This document shows positions 1 through 9,070 of a stretch of 48,581 bases of DNA, piece after piece. The stretch comes from an uncultured bacterium (GTDB lineage: Bacteria > Verrucomicrobiota > Kiritimatiellia > CAIKKV01 > CAITUY01), in NCBI GenBank assembly GCA_903908715.1, contig CAIVSY010000049.1, forward strand, positions 1 to 48,581, given 5' to 3'. Below the pieces are notes generated by a model that did not search any database, was not told the DNA's origin, and saw nothing but the letters and a program-made list of their open reading frames with translations. A program made the translations under genes and the position numbers. The first letter of the stretch is position 1; each line of letters begins with the position of its first letter.

Positions 1-1
1 G

Positions 2-3000
2 GTGGCGGTGGAGCAGGCCGACGCCGCGGTGCACGCCGAGGTGTTCCAGTTGATCTCGCTGGGCGAAGGGGCGTTGTATGGCAGTGTCTCGACCACCTAC
101 CGCATCGAGGGCGCGCCCGTCCGGCGCTTCGTGATCAAGGTTCCGGCCGCCTACCAGAACATCGAGTTCACCGGCCGGGATGTCCGCGGCTGGGAGCGGG
201 ATGGCGAACTGGTGACCCTTTCCCTGCAGGAGAAGGTGCTGGGCGACTACACCCTCCTGATGACCTACAACCAGCCGTTCGCCTACGAGGGGGCGGAACT
301 GCTGGCGGGCGGCGTGGAGACGTCGGGGACGATGAGCGAGGTGGGCTACGTGGCCCTGTCGGGTCCGCCCAGCCTGACCTTCGAGTCCGAGAAGCAGAGG
401 GATTCCTCGGTGATTCCGATCCTGCCCGGCGAGCTGCCGCGGGAATACGCACTGCTGGTCAACGACCCGATCCTCAAGGGATACAAGTACGTCCGCGCGC
501 CGCACGTCACAAGGCTGATGGTCCGGCGGTTCGGCACGCAGGCTATGCTGGACTGCGTGGCCGACCACATTGCCATGCGGACGCGGGTCAGCGCCGAGGG
601 CGAGGCGGTGACCGAGGCGACGTATTTCGTCAAGAACGCTTCCCAGCAGTTCCTTGGCGTGGCGTTGCCCAGGGAGGCCCGGCTATGGAATGCGCGCGTG
701 GATGGCGAGGCCATCCAGGTGCTGGATGGCGGCAAGGGAGTGACGCTGATTCCCATCAAGCGGCTGGCCGACGCGGATACGCCGTCGCGCATAGACCTGA
801 CCTACGCCGAGGCCCGCGCGAAGCCGCGCTGGTTCCGTGGAATGACCTTCACCGCGCCGGTTTCCCCCGCGCAATCGGTTTTCGCGCGGTGGACGGTCTC
901 GGGCCCGGAGAAGCTTTCCCTTCTCCCCGCAGGCGGCAACATGACCGGCCCGGTGGATTTGGGGACGGGGCTCGGCACGCTGGCGCTGACGGTGAAATCG
1001 CTGGCCGTTGGGCTTCTGCGCGAGGCGCCCGTGCTTCTCTTCTGGGTGGCGGTCCTGCTGCTTGCGGCCTTGTACCTGGCGTATGCGGCCGGCCGCGGCA
1101 AGGTGCTGCGCTGGATGAACCTGTGGGTTGTGCTGGCGGGCGGACTGCTGGCGCTGGGGCTGTTTCCCGGCGCGGTGCGCCAACTGGATGACGCGGCGGG
1201 TGTGGCGCTGACGGCGGTCAGCGGCCGGGACTCCCAGCCGCGGGATGTTTCCTTCACCAAGTCGGTGACGATGGCCGACCGCGAACTCCGCGTGACCGTG
1301 CGGGCCGTGCCCTCGTGGCTGGGCGGGTCCGGCGGGTTCCTGCGTCTGGTTTTGGGAAGCGCGGCGGGGATCGCCCTGCTGGTGTGGGGGTTGGTCGGGC
1401 GGCGCAAGCCCCTGATGCTCGCGGCGGCGATCACCCTCCTGTTGTGGAGCCTGCTGGCGATTCCGGTCCTTACGCCGGTGTTGGCCCTGCTGTTACCGCC
1501 CGCGGCGATTGCCTGGATCTGGATCTCGCTGGCGCGCCGCGCGTACCGGCGCGGAAAGGCGAAACGCGAAAGCGACCGGATCGAGGAGGAGCCCTTGCCA
1601 CCGCCGTTCGTGGATGCCGCGCCGGCCGCGGAAGAGCCGCGGCCCGCGCCCGCCGGAGGGGCTGGCGGCATCGTATTGCTGGCAGGCTTGCTGCTGGCGT
1701 CGTCTTTGCCGGCCAGGGCGGAACCCGCGCCGGCCGCGCCGCCCGCGGATACCCCGGTGATGCGCGAGGTGCTGGTCAAGCTTGCCGCTCCCGATCCGCT
1801 CAAGGATCGCGAGGGCAACGTGAAGGTCGAACTGACGTTCACCGTGGATACCCTCAAGGCGGAACGCCTCCCGGTGTTCCCCGCCGACTATGTGCTGGTG
1901 GACTCGTCGGTGGCGCCACGCGAGGGCCGGGTGGTCGCGGGTCCCGAGGGGTACGCCGTGGAACTCGACCGCGCGGGAAGCCATACGCTGACCTTCCAGG
2001 GGTTGGTGCGGGTCGCCGCGTCGGGCGGCAACTGGACGCTGCCCCTGCGTCTCCCCGCCAACCTCAAGAACCGGATCGAGATCATGGTTCCGGCGCCCGG
2101 CTGGGAGATCACGAGTCCCGCGGCGGCGTTGCTGGAGGTCTCTGAGAAGGACAAGACGACGGTCGGGATCATGACGCTCGCGGGGACCGGGGCGGCGCCC
2201 GTCACATGGCGGCCGCGCGAGCGCCGGACGCAGTTGGAGCGGACGGTGTTCTATTGCGACCTGCAGACCTACGCGCTGCTGGCGCCGGGGCTGGTGAACA
2301 TGACGCATCTGGCGCGCTGCCAGGTGGCGCAGGGCGAACTGCAGACGCTCCGGATGACGGTCCCGGCGGGGATGACGGTGACGGCGGTCGCGGGGGCGGG
2401 GCTGGGTACCTGGCGGTTCGAGCCCGACACCCGCGTGCTCGAGGCGTGGATGGAAAAGCCGGTCAGCGGCGAGTTCCTGCTGGTCATCACGACCCAGGTT
2501 CCGCGCGAAGGGCTGCCGTATGACGCCGAATTATCGGTGCCGGCCGTGGAAGGGTGTGTGCGCCAGCGCGGGTCGGTGGCGCTCGCGGCCGGCGGGTCGG
2601 TGCAGGTGCGGGCCGACACTCTCAAGGGGCTGAGCCTGATGAACGCGGGCGATTTCCCTGTCGAGGCGGTCCAGGCGGCGCTCAAGGGGCCGGGGACGGC
2701 CGACCAGCCCGAGATCCGGTTTGCCTACCGCTACCACGAGTTGCCGGCCAACGCCAAGGTGCATGCCGAGCGGGTACTGCCCGAAGTCCGCGTGGTCGAG
2801 CAGGCCAGCCTGGATATTTCCGACGAACGCGTGGCGCTCAGTTCCCGGCTGGCGCTGGCCATCTCCCGGGCGGGGATCTTCGATCTGCGGATCAACCTGC
2901 CCGAGGATTTCGACATCGAATCGCTGTCCGGCGAGGACATCGGGCACTGGGACGAGGTGCGCGAAGGCGGGCACGCGGTGATCCTGCACTACCGCAAGCA

Positions 3001-4891
3001 GGCGCTGGGCAACCGGTCGGTGAACCTGGTGCTGGGGCGGATGGGGCGGGGGATCGAGGCGCAGGTCCGGGTGCCGCGTATCGGCGTGCCGGATGCGGTC
3101 AAGCATACCGGGACGCTGGCGGTGTCCGGCGAGCGCGGTGTGCGTTTGTTGACAACCGGGCGGGACGGGGTCAGCGAGATCCATCCCCGCGAGCTGGGGA
3201 TCGAGCAGGCGGGGTATCTGGCGTTCCGTATCCTGCGGCCCGACTGGATGGTGTCGCTCAAGACCGAGACGATGGCGCCGGTGATTCGGGCCGATGTCCT
3301 CCAGCGGCTGGATATTTCCGAGGGGATGCTGCATGGGCGCTGCCTCGTGCAGTACAAGATTGACCAGGCGGGGGTAAAGACCTTCCGGCTCCAGGCGCCG
3401 GCGCCGGGGGTGTCGTTGACGGTTTCCGGCCGGGGGGTGGCCAAGGTGGCGGAGGTGGATCGCACCAACGGATTGTGGGAAGTTGAACTGCAGGGCAAGG
3501 TGGAAAACCGCTACCAGATGGAGGTGGTCTACCAGATGCCCTGCGAGGCCCGGGACCAGAAGCTCAAGGTCAGGCCGCTCCGCACGGTGGATACCGAATC
3601 GCAGAAGGGGTACGTGGTGGTCTTCACGGCGGGCCGGTTGCAGGTCCGGGCGGACGGGGTCCCCGCGGGGTTGCATGAGGACGACGCCCGCAACGTGCCC
3701 GGCAGTTTCGGGGCCGGTAATTTGGCTGAGGCTGTGCTCTGCTACCGCACCACGCGGCCCGACTACGAGCTCGACCTGATGGTCATCCGGCACGACTCGG
3801 CGGATGTCCTGGCGGCGCGGGTGGAGTCGGTGACGCTCACCTCCGTGCTATCCGACGACGGCCAGATGGTGACCCGGGCGATGCTGCAGATGAATGTGGG
3901 ATCCTTGCGATTCCTGGAGGTGACCCTGCCCGCCTCGGCGAAAAGCTGGTCGGCGTTCGTCAACGGCACGGCGGCGGCTCCGTTGCAGGACAAGGGGCGG
4001 CTGATGATTCCGCTCGAGAGCGCGCGGGCTGCGGGAGAGGCGACCGTGGAATTGACGTATGTTTCCACGGCCGGGGCGGGCCGGTTTTTCGGGCGGCAGA
4101 AGATCGAGGGGCCGCGTTTCAATGTACCGCTGGCCAACGTGCGGTGGGATTTGTATGCGCCAGCGGGATACCGGTACGGGCGGTTTGGCGGGACGATGAA
4201 CTATGAGAGCGGGTGGAAGCAGGACGGCGTGATTGTATTCGATGCCGAGCAGTACGAGAACCAGACGCGCGAGGCCATCCTTGCCAGCAGCGCGCGGGCC
4301 GAGGAGGTGCTCAAGCAGGGCGAATCGCTCTGGAAGGCAGGCAAGCAGGCGGAGGCCAAGCAGGCCCTCAAACAGGCGCTGGTGTTTTCGCAGGGCAAGC
4401 AGGAGCTCAACGAGGATGCGCGCATCCAGTACCGCAACCTGATGCGGCAGCAGGCCGTGGTGGGTTTTTATAACCGGCGCGCTGCACTCAAGAAGTCGCG
4501 CAACGTGATGGACGAGGCGGAGGCCGCGCCGCAGGCGGCGGGCCAGCAGGTGGACCAGGGGCAGTGGACGGCGGATTACGGGCGGCAGCTGGAGCAGAAG
4601 CTGGACGCGAAAGACATGGACAACCTGAACCTGGTGGCCGACAAGATGCTGGAGCAGCAGGATGCGGCACAGATGCGGGCCAATCCCATTCGCGTGACCC
4701 TGCCGGTGCAGGGTGTTCATCTGCCGTTCCAGCGCGAGTTGCAGATCCATCCCAATGTGGAGATGACGTTGGAGTTCCGTGCCGGCGGCGGGCGGGTGCT
4801 GGGGTGGCTGGCGACGGCCGGGACGGCGGCGGCGCTGGTGCTGGTCTTCTGGGGGCTGCTGCGGATGGCGCCGGGCAGGGCGCGGGTGTAG
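2..4891 (+). CDS. Giant multi-module membrane protein (5' end outside window)
   Basis: Function not recognised. The reading frame is open to the left edge, so the GTG at base 2 is probably not the true start. The 1629 visible residues contain six copies of a roughly 70-residue beta-rich module, at about 23-92, 196-269, 764-834, 940-1012, 1105-1180 and 1283-1354. Each follows a pattern of a strand, a hydrophobic 'F.L.LP' strand, a 'V.G..V' turn and a closing 'L.L.Y' strand. A block of hydrophobic segments lies at about 339-363, 370-392, 446-466 and 470-510. Another at 555-571 is followed by LPARAEPAPA and looks like a signal peptide inside the chain, as if a secreted protein had been fused behind a membrane protein. 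An Ala/Gln/Lys-rich helical stretch (about 1420-1560) precedes a C-terminal membrane span (1604-1622). Topology suggests large periplasmic domains anchored in the inner membrane. It is convergent with fkp. Confidence 0.8.
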   Translation: MAVEQADAAVHAEVFQLISLGEGALYGSVSTTYRIEGAPVRRFVIKVPAAYQNIEFTGRDVRGWERDGELVTLSLQEKVLGDYTLLMTYNQPFAYEGAELLAGGVETSGTMSEVGYVALSGPPSLTFESEKQRDSSVIPILPGELPREYALLVNDPILKGYKYVRAPHVTRLMVRRFGTQAMLDCVADHIAMRTRVSAEGEAVTEATYFVKNASQQFLGVALPREARLWNARVDGEAIQVLDGGKGVTLIPIKRLADADTPSRIDLTYAEARAKPRWFRGMTFTAPVSPAQSVFARWTVSGPEKLSLLPAGGNMTGPVDLGTGLGTLALTVKSLAVGLLREAPVLLFWVAVLLLAALYLAYAAGRGKVLRWMNLWVVLAGGLLALGLFPGAVRQLDDAAGVALTAVSGRDSQPRDVSFTKSVTMADRELRVTVRAVPSWLGGSGGFLRLVLGSAAGIALLVWGLVGRRKPLMLAAAITLLLWSLLAIPVLTPVLALLLPPAAIAWIWISLARRAYRRGKAKRESDRIEEEPLPPPFVDAAPAAEEPRPAPAGGAGGIVLLAGLLLASSLPARAEPAPAAPPADTPVMREVLVKLAAPDPLKDREGNVKVELTFTVDTLKAERLPVFPADYVLVDSSVAPREGRVVAGPEGYAVELDRAGSHTLTFQGLVRVAASGGNWTLPLRLPANLKNRIEIMVPAPGWEITSPAAALLEVSEKDKTTVGIMTLAGTGAAPVTWRPRERRTQLERTVFYCDLQTYALLAPGLVNMTHLARCQVAQGELQTLRMTVPAGMTVTAVAGAGLGTWRFEPDTRVLEAWMEKPVSGEFLLVITTQVPREGLPYDAELSVPAVEGCVRQRGSVALAAGGSVQVRADTLKGLSLMNAGDFPVEAVQAALKGPGTADQPEIRFAYRYHELPANAKVHAERVLPEVRVVEQASLDISDERVALSSRLALAISRAGIFDLRINLPEDFDIESLSGEDIGHWDEVREGGHAVILHYRKQALGNRSVNLVLGRMGRGIEAQVRVPRIGVPDAVKHTGTLAVSGERGVRLLTTGRDGVSEIHPRELGIEQAGYLAFRILRPDWMVSLKTETMAPVIRADVLQRLDISEGMLHGRCLVQYKIDQAGVKTFRLQAPAPGVSLTVSGRGVAKVAEVDRTNGLWEVELQGKVENRYQMEVVYQMPCEARDQKLKVRPLRTVDTESQKGYVVVFTAGRLQVRADGVPAGLHEDDARNVPGSFGAGNLAEAVLCYRTTRPDYELDLMVIRHDSADVLAARVESVTLTSVLSDDGQMVTRAMLQMNVGSLRFLEVTLPASAKSWSAFVNGTAAAPLQDKGRLMIPLESARAAGEATVELTYVSTAGAGRFFGRQKIEGPRFNVPLANVRWDLYAPAGYRYGRFGGTMNYESGWKQDGVIVFDAEQYENQTREAILASSARAEEVLKQGESLWKAGKQAEAKQALKQALVFSQGKQELNEDARIQYRNLMRQQAVVGFYNRRAALKKSRNVMDEAEAAPQAAGQQVDQGQWTADYGRQLEQKLDAKDMDNLNLVADKMLEQQDAAQMRANPIRVTLPVQGVHLPFQRELQIHPNVEMTLEFRAGGGRVLGWLATAGTAAALVLVFWGLLRMAPGRARV

Positions 4892-4923
4892 AGGCGGTCT
4901 GGCGGGCTGCCGCAGCAGAAAGA

Positions 4924-4964
4924 CGAGGCGCATGAGGCCAAGCGCGGCAGCCTCATACGCCTCG
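4924..4964. terminator. Inverted repeat between convergent genes, possible terminator
   Basis: A 15-base arm (4924-4938) pairs with 4950-4964 at 14 of 15 positions around an 11-base loop. It sits in the 128-base gap between two convergent genes, where a bidirectional terminator is expected. The T run on either side is short, so intrinsic termination is likely but not certain. Confidence 0.5.
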
Positions 4965-5019
4965 TGGTTTGCCCGTTCCGTCGAAGGCCGGAACGAAGGA
5001 TTCATCCGGTGTTGAAAGG

Positions 5020-7935
5020 TTACGAGACGCTGACTTGCAGGCCGGTGGTGTTCAGCGTGAAGTCCACGATCCGGGCGCGGTTGTTCTCGAACTCCTTCCG
5101 GAGCAGGTTGCGGGTGGCGTCGGCGGCCGCTTCATCCGTGGCAAGCAGGAGGGCGTAACCGCCGCCGCCGGCGCCGAGCAGTTTCGCGCCGATCGTCCAC
5201 CGCGCAGTCCGCGCGAGCAGGGCTTCCACGTCCGGATTGGTGGTGCCCGGATGGATCCGCTTGTTGGCTTCCCAGGACAGGCGCAGGAGGGGCCCCAGCG
5301 TTTCCACGTCACCCAGTTCAATCGCATGACGGACATCCAGGGCCAGTTGCCGCATGTGGCGGAGCGTGAAGAGGTAGGCCGGTGTATTCCGGTTCACCTG
5401 CTGGACGACTTCGGAGAGGATATTCTTCGCCAGGCGGGTGATGCCTGTATAGAACAAGGTAAAGCGCCGCAGGCTCGGCCCCTGCGTCAGGATGTTGGGG
5501 TTCAGTTGATGGACCAGCGGGGCCGGGCGCAGGCCGGGCGTTGTGCTGATGTACTTGATTCCGCCCACGATCCCGCCGATCTGGTCCTGCCAGCCGCCGC
5601 CGGTGGTCAGCATCTGCTCCATGTGCAGGACCCGGCGGAACAGGTCGTCCCGTTCCACGGAAAGTCCGAAGAACCGGTGCAGGGCGGCCAGGATGGTGGC
5701 GCCGAGGATCGAGGAGGTGCCCAGTCCGGATCCCTTCGGCACGGCGCACAGGAGTGTGATTTCCAGGCCGGAGCCGAGGCGTTTCAGCAGGGACTCCAGC
5801 GTGGCGCAGCCCGACTGTTCGCGGGTGAAGCCCAGCAGGCAGAGGGCGGCCTTCGGCAGGGCGAAGGGTGAGGCGGGGGACCGGTAATCCGACAGGGTCT
5901 CGAAGTCCGTGCAGGTTTCCCGGCAACCGGTATCGATCGAATGCAGCCGGACAAAGGGTTCCGTGGTGCGGCGGCAGAAAACCTGGACAGGCGGCTGGCC
6001 GTTCAGGTCCACGGCGCAGTTGACCACCTGGCCTCCATAGCGGAGCGCGTAGGGCGGGGTATCGCTCCAGCCGCCGGCGAGGTCCAGGCGGAGCGGGGAG
6101 CGGGCCCAGACAATCTGGTCCTCCTTGACGGCCAGGGAAAGCGGAGCGGGTTCATGGCGGCCCAGGTAGTCGATCAGGAAGGCATCGCCATCGGGTATAT
6201 CCGCCAGGCGACTGGCCACCAGCAGTTCCCGGCGATACAACCGCAGGAGCGGATCGTTTGTGCGGGACAGCCAGTTGACCATATGGGTGGCGGGGATGTT
6301 CGTGCGGACCACCTGGAGGAAATCAGTGAAGCTCACTGTCTGCCAGCCGGCTTCGCGGGCGAAGGCGTCGCGCAGGCAGGCGGCGCGTGCGGTGGTGCGC
6401 TGCTGTTCCCGTGCGGTGACATCCTCCGACTGGTTCAATTCCGAGAGGCTCCATCGGCGTGCGGAGCGGAATTGGCGGGTCCATTCCGCGTCCCCGGTTT
6501 TTTTCCAGAATCCTTCCAGCAGGGGGAGGCCGGCATTCTCGCAGAAGAGTCTTGCCTGAAGCAGGTCCCTGCAATCCGGATCCGTCCAAAGGTCGGCGGG
6601 AGACAGGCCCCGCTCCTGCATCCAGACGGCAAGCGGCGTGTTGCAGAAACGCATTTCCGCGATGCCCGACGCCACGGTAAAGGTGTCCGCGGCATGGTAC
6701 ACGGCGCGAATGACGGCGCCGTTCCTTTGCCGTTCATCGAGGCATAATCCTGCGGGCAGCGTGAGGCCCGCGGGGAGGTCCGAGAGACCCACCAGCAGGT
6801 TATCGCCTTCGGTTGTGAGGGTGCAGTTGGAGATATTTTCGGCGACCAGCGTGCCGGCGCCCGTCGACTGGAAGCCGGTGCTGTTGAAAACCAGCGGTGC
6901 GGGGGCGGGTTCAGCCTTCAGTTCGGCATGGTCCGGTGCATAGAACGGATGGATGTCACGGGCGACGAGCGTGCGGCAGGCGGGCAGGAAATCCTTAAGG
7001 CTGCCGAAGTGCAGGAACAGTGAGCGGCGTCCGAGGACGGCGTGCAGGGGGAACCGGTGCAGGGAATCGAACAATACGCGCAGCAGGGATTCCGGCAAGG
7101 GCGATATTCCCGCGAGCCTCTTGGAATAATCCGCGTAGGAGAGGCCTGCGAGGGATGCGGTCAGGATTTCGACATACAGGTCGAACCGGCAGGCGCCCCG
7201 GGCCAGGGACTCCAGGAGGGTGCCGGATCCCAGGCGGGTTTCGCCCAGCGCCAGGAGGGCGGTTACGGCCGGCGGGGTCAGGGCGACGATGCCCAGATCA
7301 ATGGCCACATCGCCCGTGCCCTCTACCAAGGCGTGGTCGGTGAGGTAGCGGGGGGACGCCTTCTGGCAGACGTCGACGACAGCCTTGCGATTCGCGTCGA
7401 AAATGAACACCCCGTGCCGGGACCCTTGTTCCGGTGTGGCAGGCGCGGCGAATCCGCAGATATCTCCGCGGTCGGCGGGGATGGCGGTGGTATCGAAGTC
7501 CACCAGGACATCGCCGGCGGCGACCACCACTTCGCCGCGCCGCCATGGGTATTTCAGGAACAGGCTCAGTTGCACGTCCAGGACGCAGGGAGAGAGGACG
7601 GAACTCGAAGGGAGGGGAAGCGGGGCGAACAGTTTTCCTTCCGGTGCATAGCACGGCAGGCGGCGGCTTTCGCCGCCTGCGTGGATGATGAGGATCTTTC
7701 GTTCGCGGAAGAACGTGGCGATATCCCGGGCGTTGAAATCCGCGGCAAGCTGGTGGAGCGCCCAGAGGGTTCCCCCGCCGCTTCCCACGCGGCCGGCTTC
7801 CGGATCGTGGTAGACGCGGAAATCGATTTCGCGCGGATAGAGGCCGTGGTCGATGCGGATCTTCAGGAGCCTGGAGAAGGCGTCGGCCTGCGCGCGGTTC
7901 GAGGCCGTGATCACGCAGATGTCGAAGAGCATCAT
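5020..7935 (-). CDS. fkp: Bifunctional L-fucokinase / fucose-1-phosphate guanylyltransferase
   Basis: Salvages free L-fucose: the C-terminal kinase makes fucose-1-phosphate and the N-terminal domain converts it with GTP to GDP-L-fucose, the donor for fucosylated surface glycans. The 971-residue length matches the fused enzyme known from Bacteroides. The N-terminal pyrophosphorylase part has the nucleotide-binding loop GSGGGT (51-56) and HAGGESRR (86-93). The GHMP kinase part begins near residue 610, with LAGGWSDTPP (about 618-630), the ATP loop PKGSGLGTSS (about 729-745) and the C-terminal GAGGGGYALL (about 918-928). The start has AGGAAAG eight bases upstream of tandem ATGs; the first is used here. 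It lies 12 bases behind the other GHMP kinase gene, so the two are probably cotranscribed. An internal shift in the middle linker cannot be judged, but the frame is intact. Confidence 0.93.
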   Translation of the reverse strand: MMLFDICVITASNRAQADAFSRLLKIRIDHGLYPREIDFRVYHDPEAGRVGSGGGTLWALHQLAADFNARDIATFFRERKILIIHAGGESRRLPCYAPEGKLFAPLPLPSSSVLSPCVLDVQLSLFLKYPWRRGEVVVAAGDVLVDFDTTAIPADRGDICGFAAPATPEQGSRHGVFIFDANRKAVVDVCQKASPRYLTDHALVEGTGDVAIDLGIVALTPPAVTALLALGETRLGSGTLLESLARGACRFDLYVEILTASLAGLSYADYSKRLAGISPLPESLLRVLFDSLHRFPLHAVLGRRSLFLHFGSLKDFLPACRTLVARDIHPFYAPDHAELKAEPAPAPLVFNSTGFQSTGAGTLVAENISNCTLTTEGDNLLVGLSDLPAGLTLPAGLCLDERQRNGAVIRAVYHAADTFTVASGIAEMRFCNTPLAVWMQERGLSPADLWTDPDCRDLLQARLFCENAGLPLLEGFWKKTGDAEWTRQFRSARRWSLSELNQSEDVTAREQQRTTARAACLRDAFAREAGWQTVSFTDFLQVVRTNIPATHMVNWLSRTNDPLLRLYRRELLVASRLADIPDGDAFLIDYLGRHEPAPLSLAVKEDQIVWARSPLRLDLAGGWSDTPPYALRYGGQVVNCAVDLNGQPPVQVFCRRTTEPFVRLHSIDTGCRETCTDFETLSDYRSPASPFALPKAALCLLGFTREQSGCATLESLLKRLGSGLEITLLCAVPKGSGLGTSSILGATILAALHRFFGLSVERDDLFRRVLHMEQMLTTGGGWQDQIGGIVGGIKYISTTPGLRPAPLVHQLNPNILTQGPSLRRFTLFYTGITRLAKNILSEVVQQVNRNTPAYLFTLRHMRQLALDVRHAIELGDVETLGPLLRLSWEANKRIHPGTTNPDVEALLARTARWTIGAKLLGAGGGGYALLLATDEAAADATRNLLRKEFENNRARIVDFTLNTTGLQVSVS

Positions 7936-7947
7936 GAGGTTTCTTTC

Positions 7948-8985
7948 CTATTCCGTCTGCCAGGCGCGCAAGCCGTGCCGCGACAGGTACAGGGGCAGGG
8001 CTGAATAGCCGCGCTGCCGGAGCACTCCCAGGAGTTTGCGCTTCTTCTCGCCGTCGCCGTCACTCAGCAAGGTGATGGAGCCGCCGTCGCCGCCGGCTCC
8101 GTTGACCTTCCAGCCCAGCACGTCGAAGTCCCGGCCGATGGTGATGATTTCCTCGAAGGCCTGGCAGACCAGTTCCTTGTGCAGGGCGCGCTGGACTTCG
8201 GTGTTGTGGCTCATGGCCCGGCCCAGGCGGGTGAAGTCGCCGGCATAGACGGCGTCCTTCGCTTCGACGGCCAGTTCGCGGAGCCGTTGCAGGCGCGGAT
8301 CGGCGGAGGCGTCCTTGCCCAGCGTGGCGATCACCTTCTGGTGGATGGCGCTGGAGCTGTGGGGGGTGCCGATGTAGAGGACTGCGAGGCGGTGTTCCAG
8401 TTCCCACCAGATGCTGTTGGGGATCTGCAGTTGTGAAACGCTGGCATGGGGGAAGGCGTGCATCTGGATGAAGTTGATGCCGCCATAGGCGCTCGCCAGC
8501 TGGTCCTGGATGCCGCACTGCAGGCCGAGGCGGTCGGTCTCGAGGGAGTGGGCCAGTGCGGCGACCTCGTGGGGTGTCAGACGGCCGGCGGTCAGGCAGT
8601 CGAGAGCGCCGATGAGGGCGACGGACACGGCGGCGCTGGTGCCGGTGGAGGCGCCGGGCGGGGCGTCGGAGAAGATCGTGATGCGGAAGGCGAGATCATC
8701 GGGGATGGCCATGACGTCGATGGCGGCGTCGATCAGCGGGTGTTTGTCGTAGGCGATGGCTGTGGGATTGACGGCGTAGGTGTCGCCGAAGTTTTCCAGG
8801 TGGATGACCACTCGCTTTGTGGCATCGGCGCCCGGGATGAGGCGGATCTGCACCTCGACGTAGGGGTAGACGGCAATATTAAAGACCGCGCCGGTTCCCG
8901 CGAACCAGGTATCGGTCCAGCCCCCGATATCGCAAATGCGGATGGGGGCCACAGCCTTCAGCATTCTGGGTTGTGTCGTTTTCAT
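7948..8985 (-). CDS. GHMP-family sugar kinase, HddA-like
   Basis: Predicted cytoplasmic sugar or sugar-phosphate kinase of the GHMP superfamily. The N-terminal motif RICDIGGWTDTWFAG (about 17-31), the ATP-binding loop PPGASTGTSAA (about 109-119), the QDQLASAYGG segment and the C-terminal NGAGGDGGS (about 297-305) are all present. The 345-residue length and motif spelling resemble D-glycero-D-manno-heptose 7-phosphate kinase, which supplies GDP-heptose for surface polysaccharides. No heptose isomerase, phosphatase or guanylyltransferase lies nearby. Because it precedes fkp in the same operon, a role in fucose or another C-1 phosphorylated sugar is equally possible. GGGAG lies just upstream of the ATG, with short spacing. 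Confidence 0.85.
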   Translation of the reverse strand: MKTTQPRMLKAVAPIRICDIGGWTDTWFAGTGAVFNIAVYPYVEVQIRLIPGADATKRVVIHLENFGDTYAVNPTAIAYDKHPLIDAAIDVMAIPDDLAFRITIFSDAPPGASTGTSAAVSVALIGALDCLTAGRLTPHEVAALAHSLETDRLGLQCGIQDQLASAYGGINFIQMHAFPHASVSQLQIPNSIWWELEHRLAVLYIGTPHSSSAIHQKVIATLGKDASADPRLQRLRELAVEAKDAVYAGDFTRLGRAMSHNTEVQRALHKELVCQAFEEIITIGRDFDVLGWKVNGAGGDGGSITLLSDGDGEKKRKLLGVLRQRGYSALPLYLSRHGLRAWQTE

Positions 8986-9070
8986 CTTCTCCCGCCCGAC
9001 TGCCGATCGCGGGCGAACGCAGGCAGAATGCCCGAAAAGGAGGGCGGACGCAAGCCGGCTGATGGCGTCG

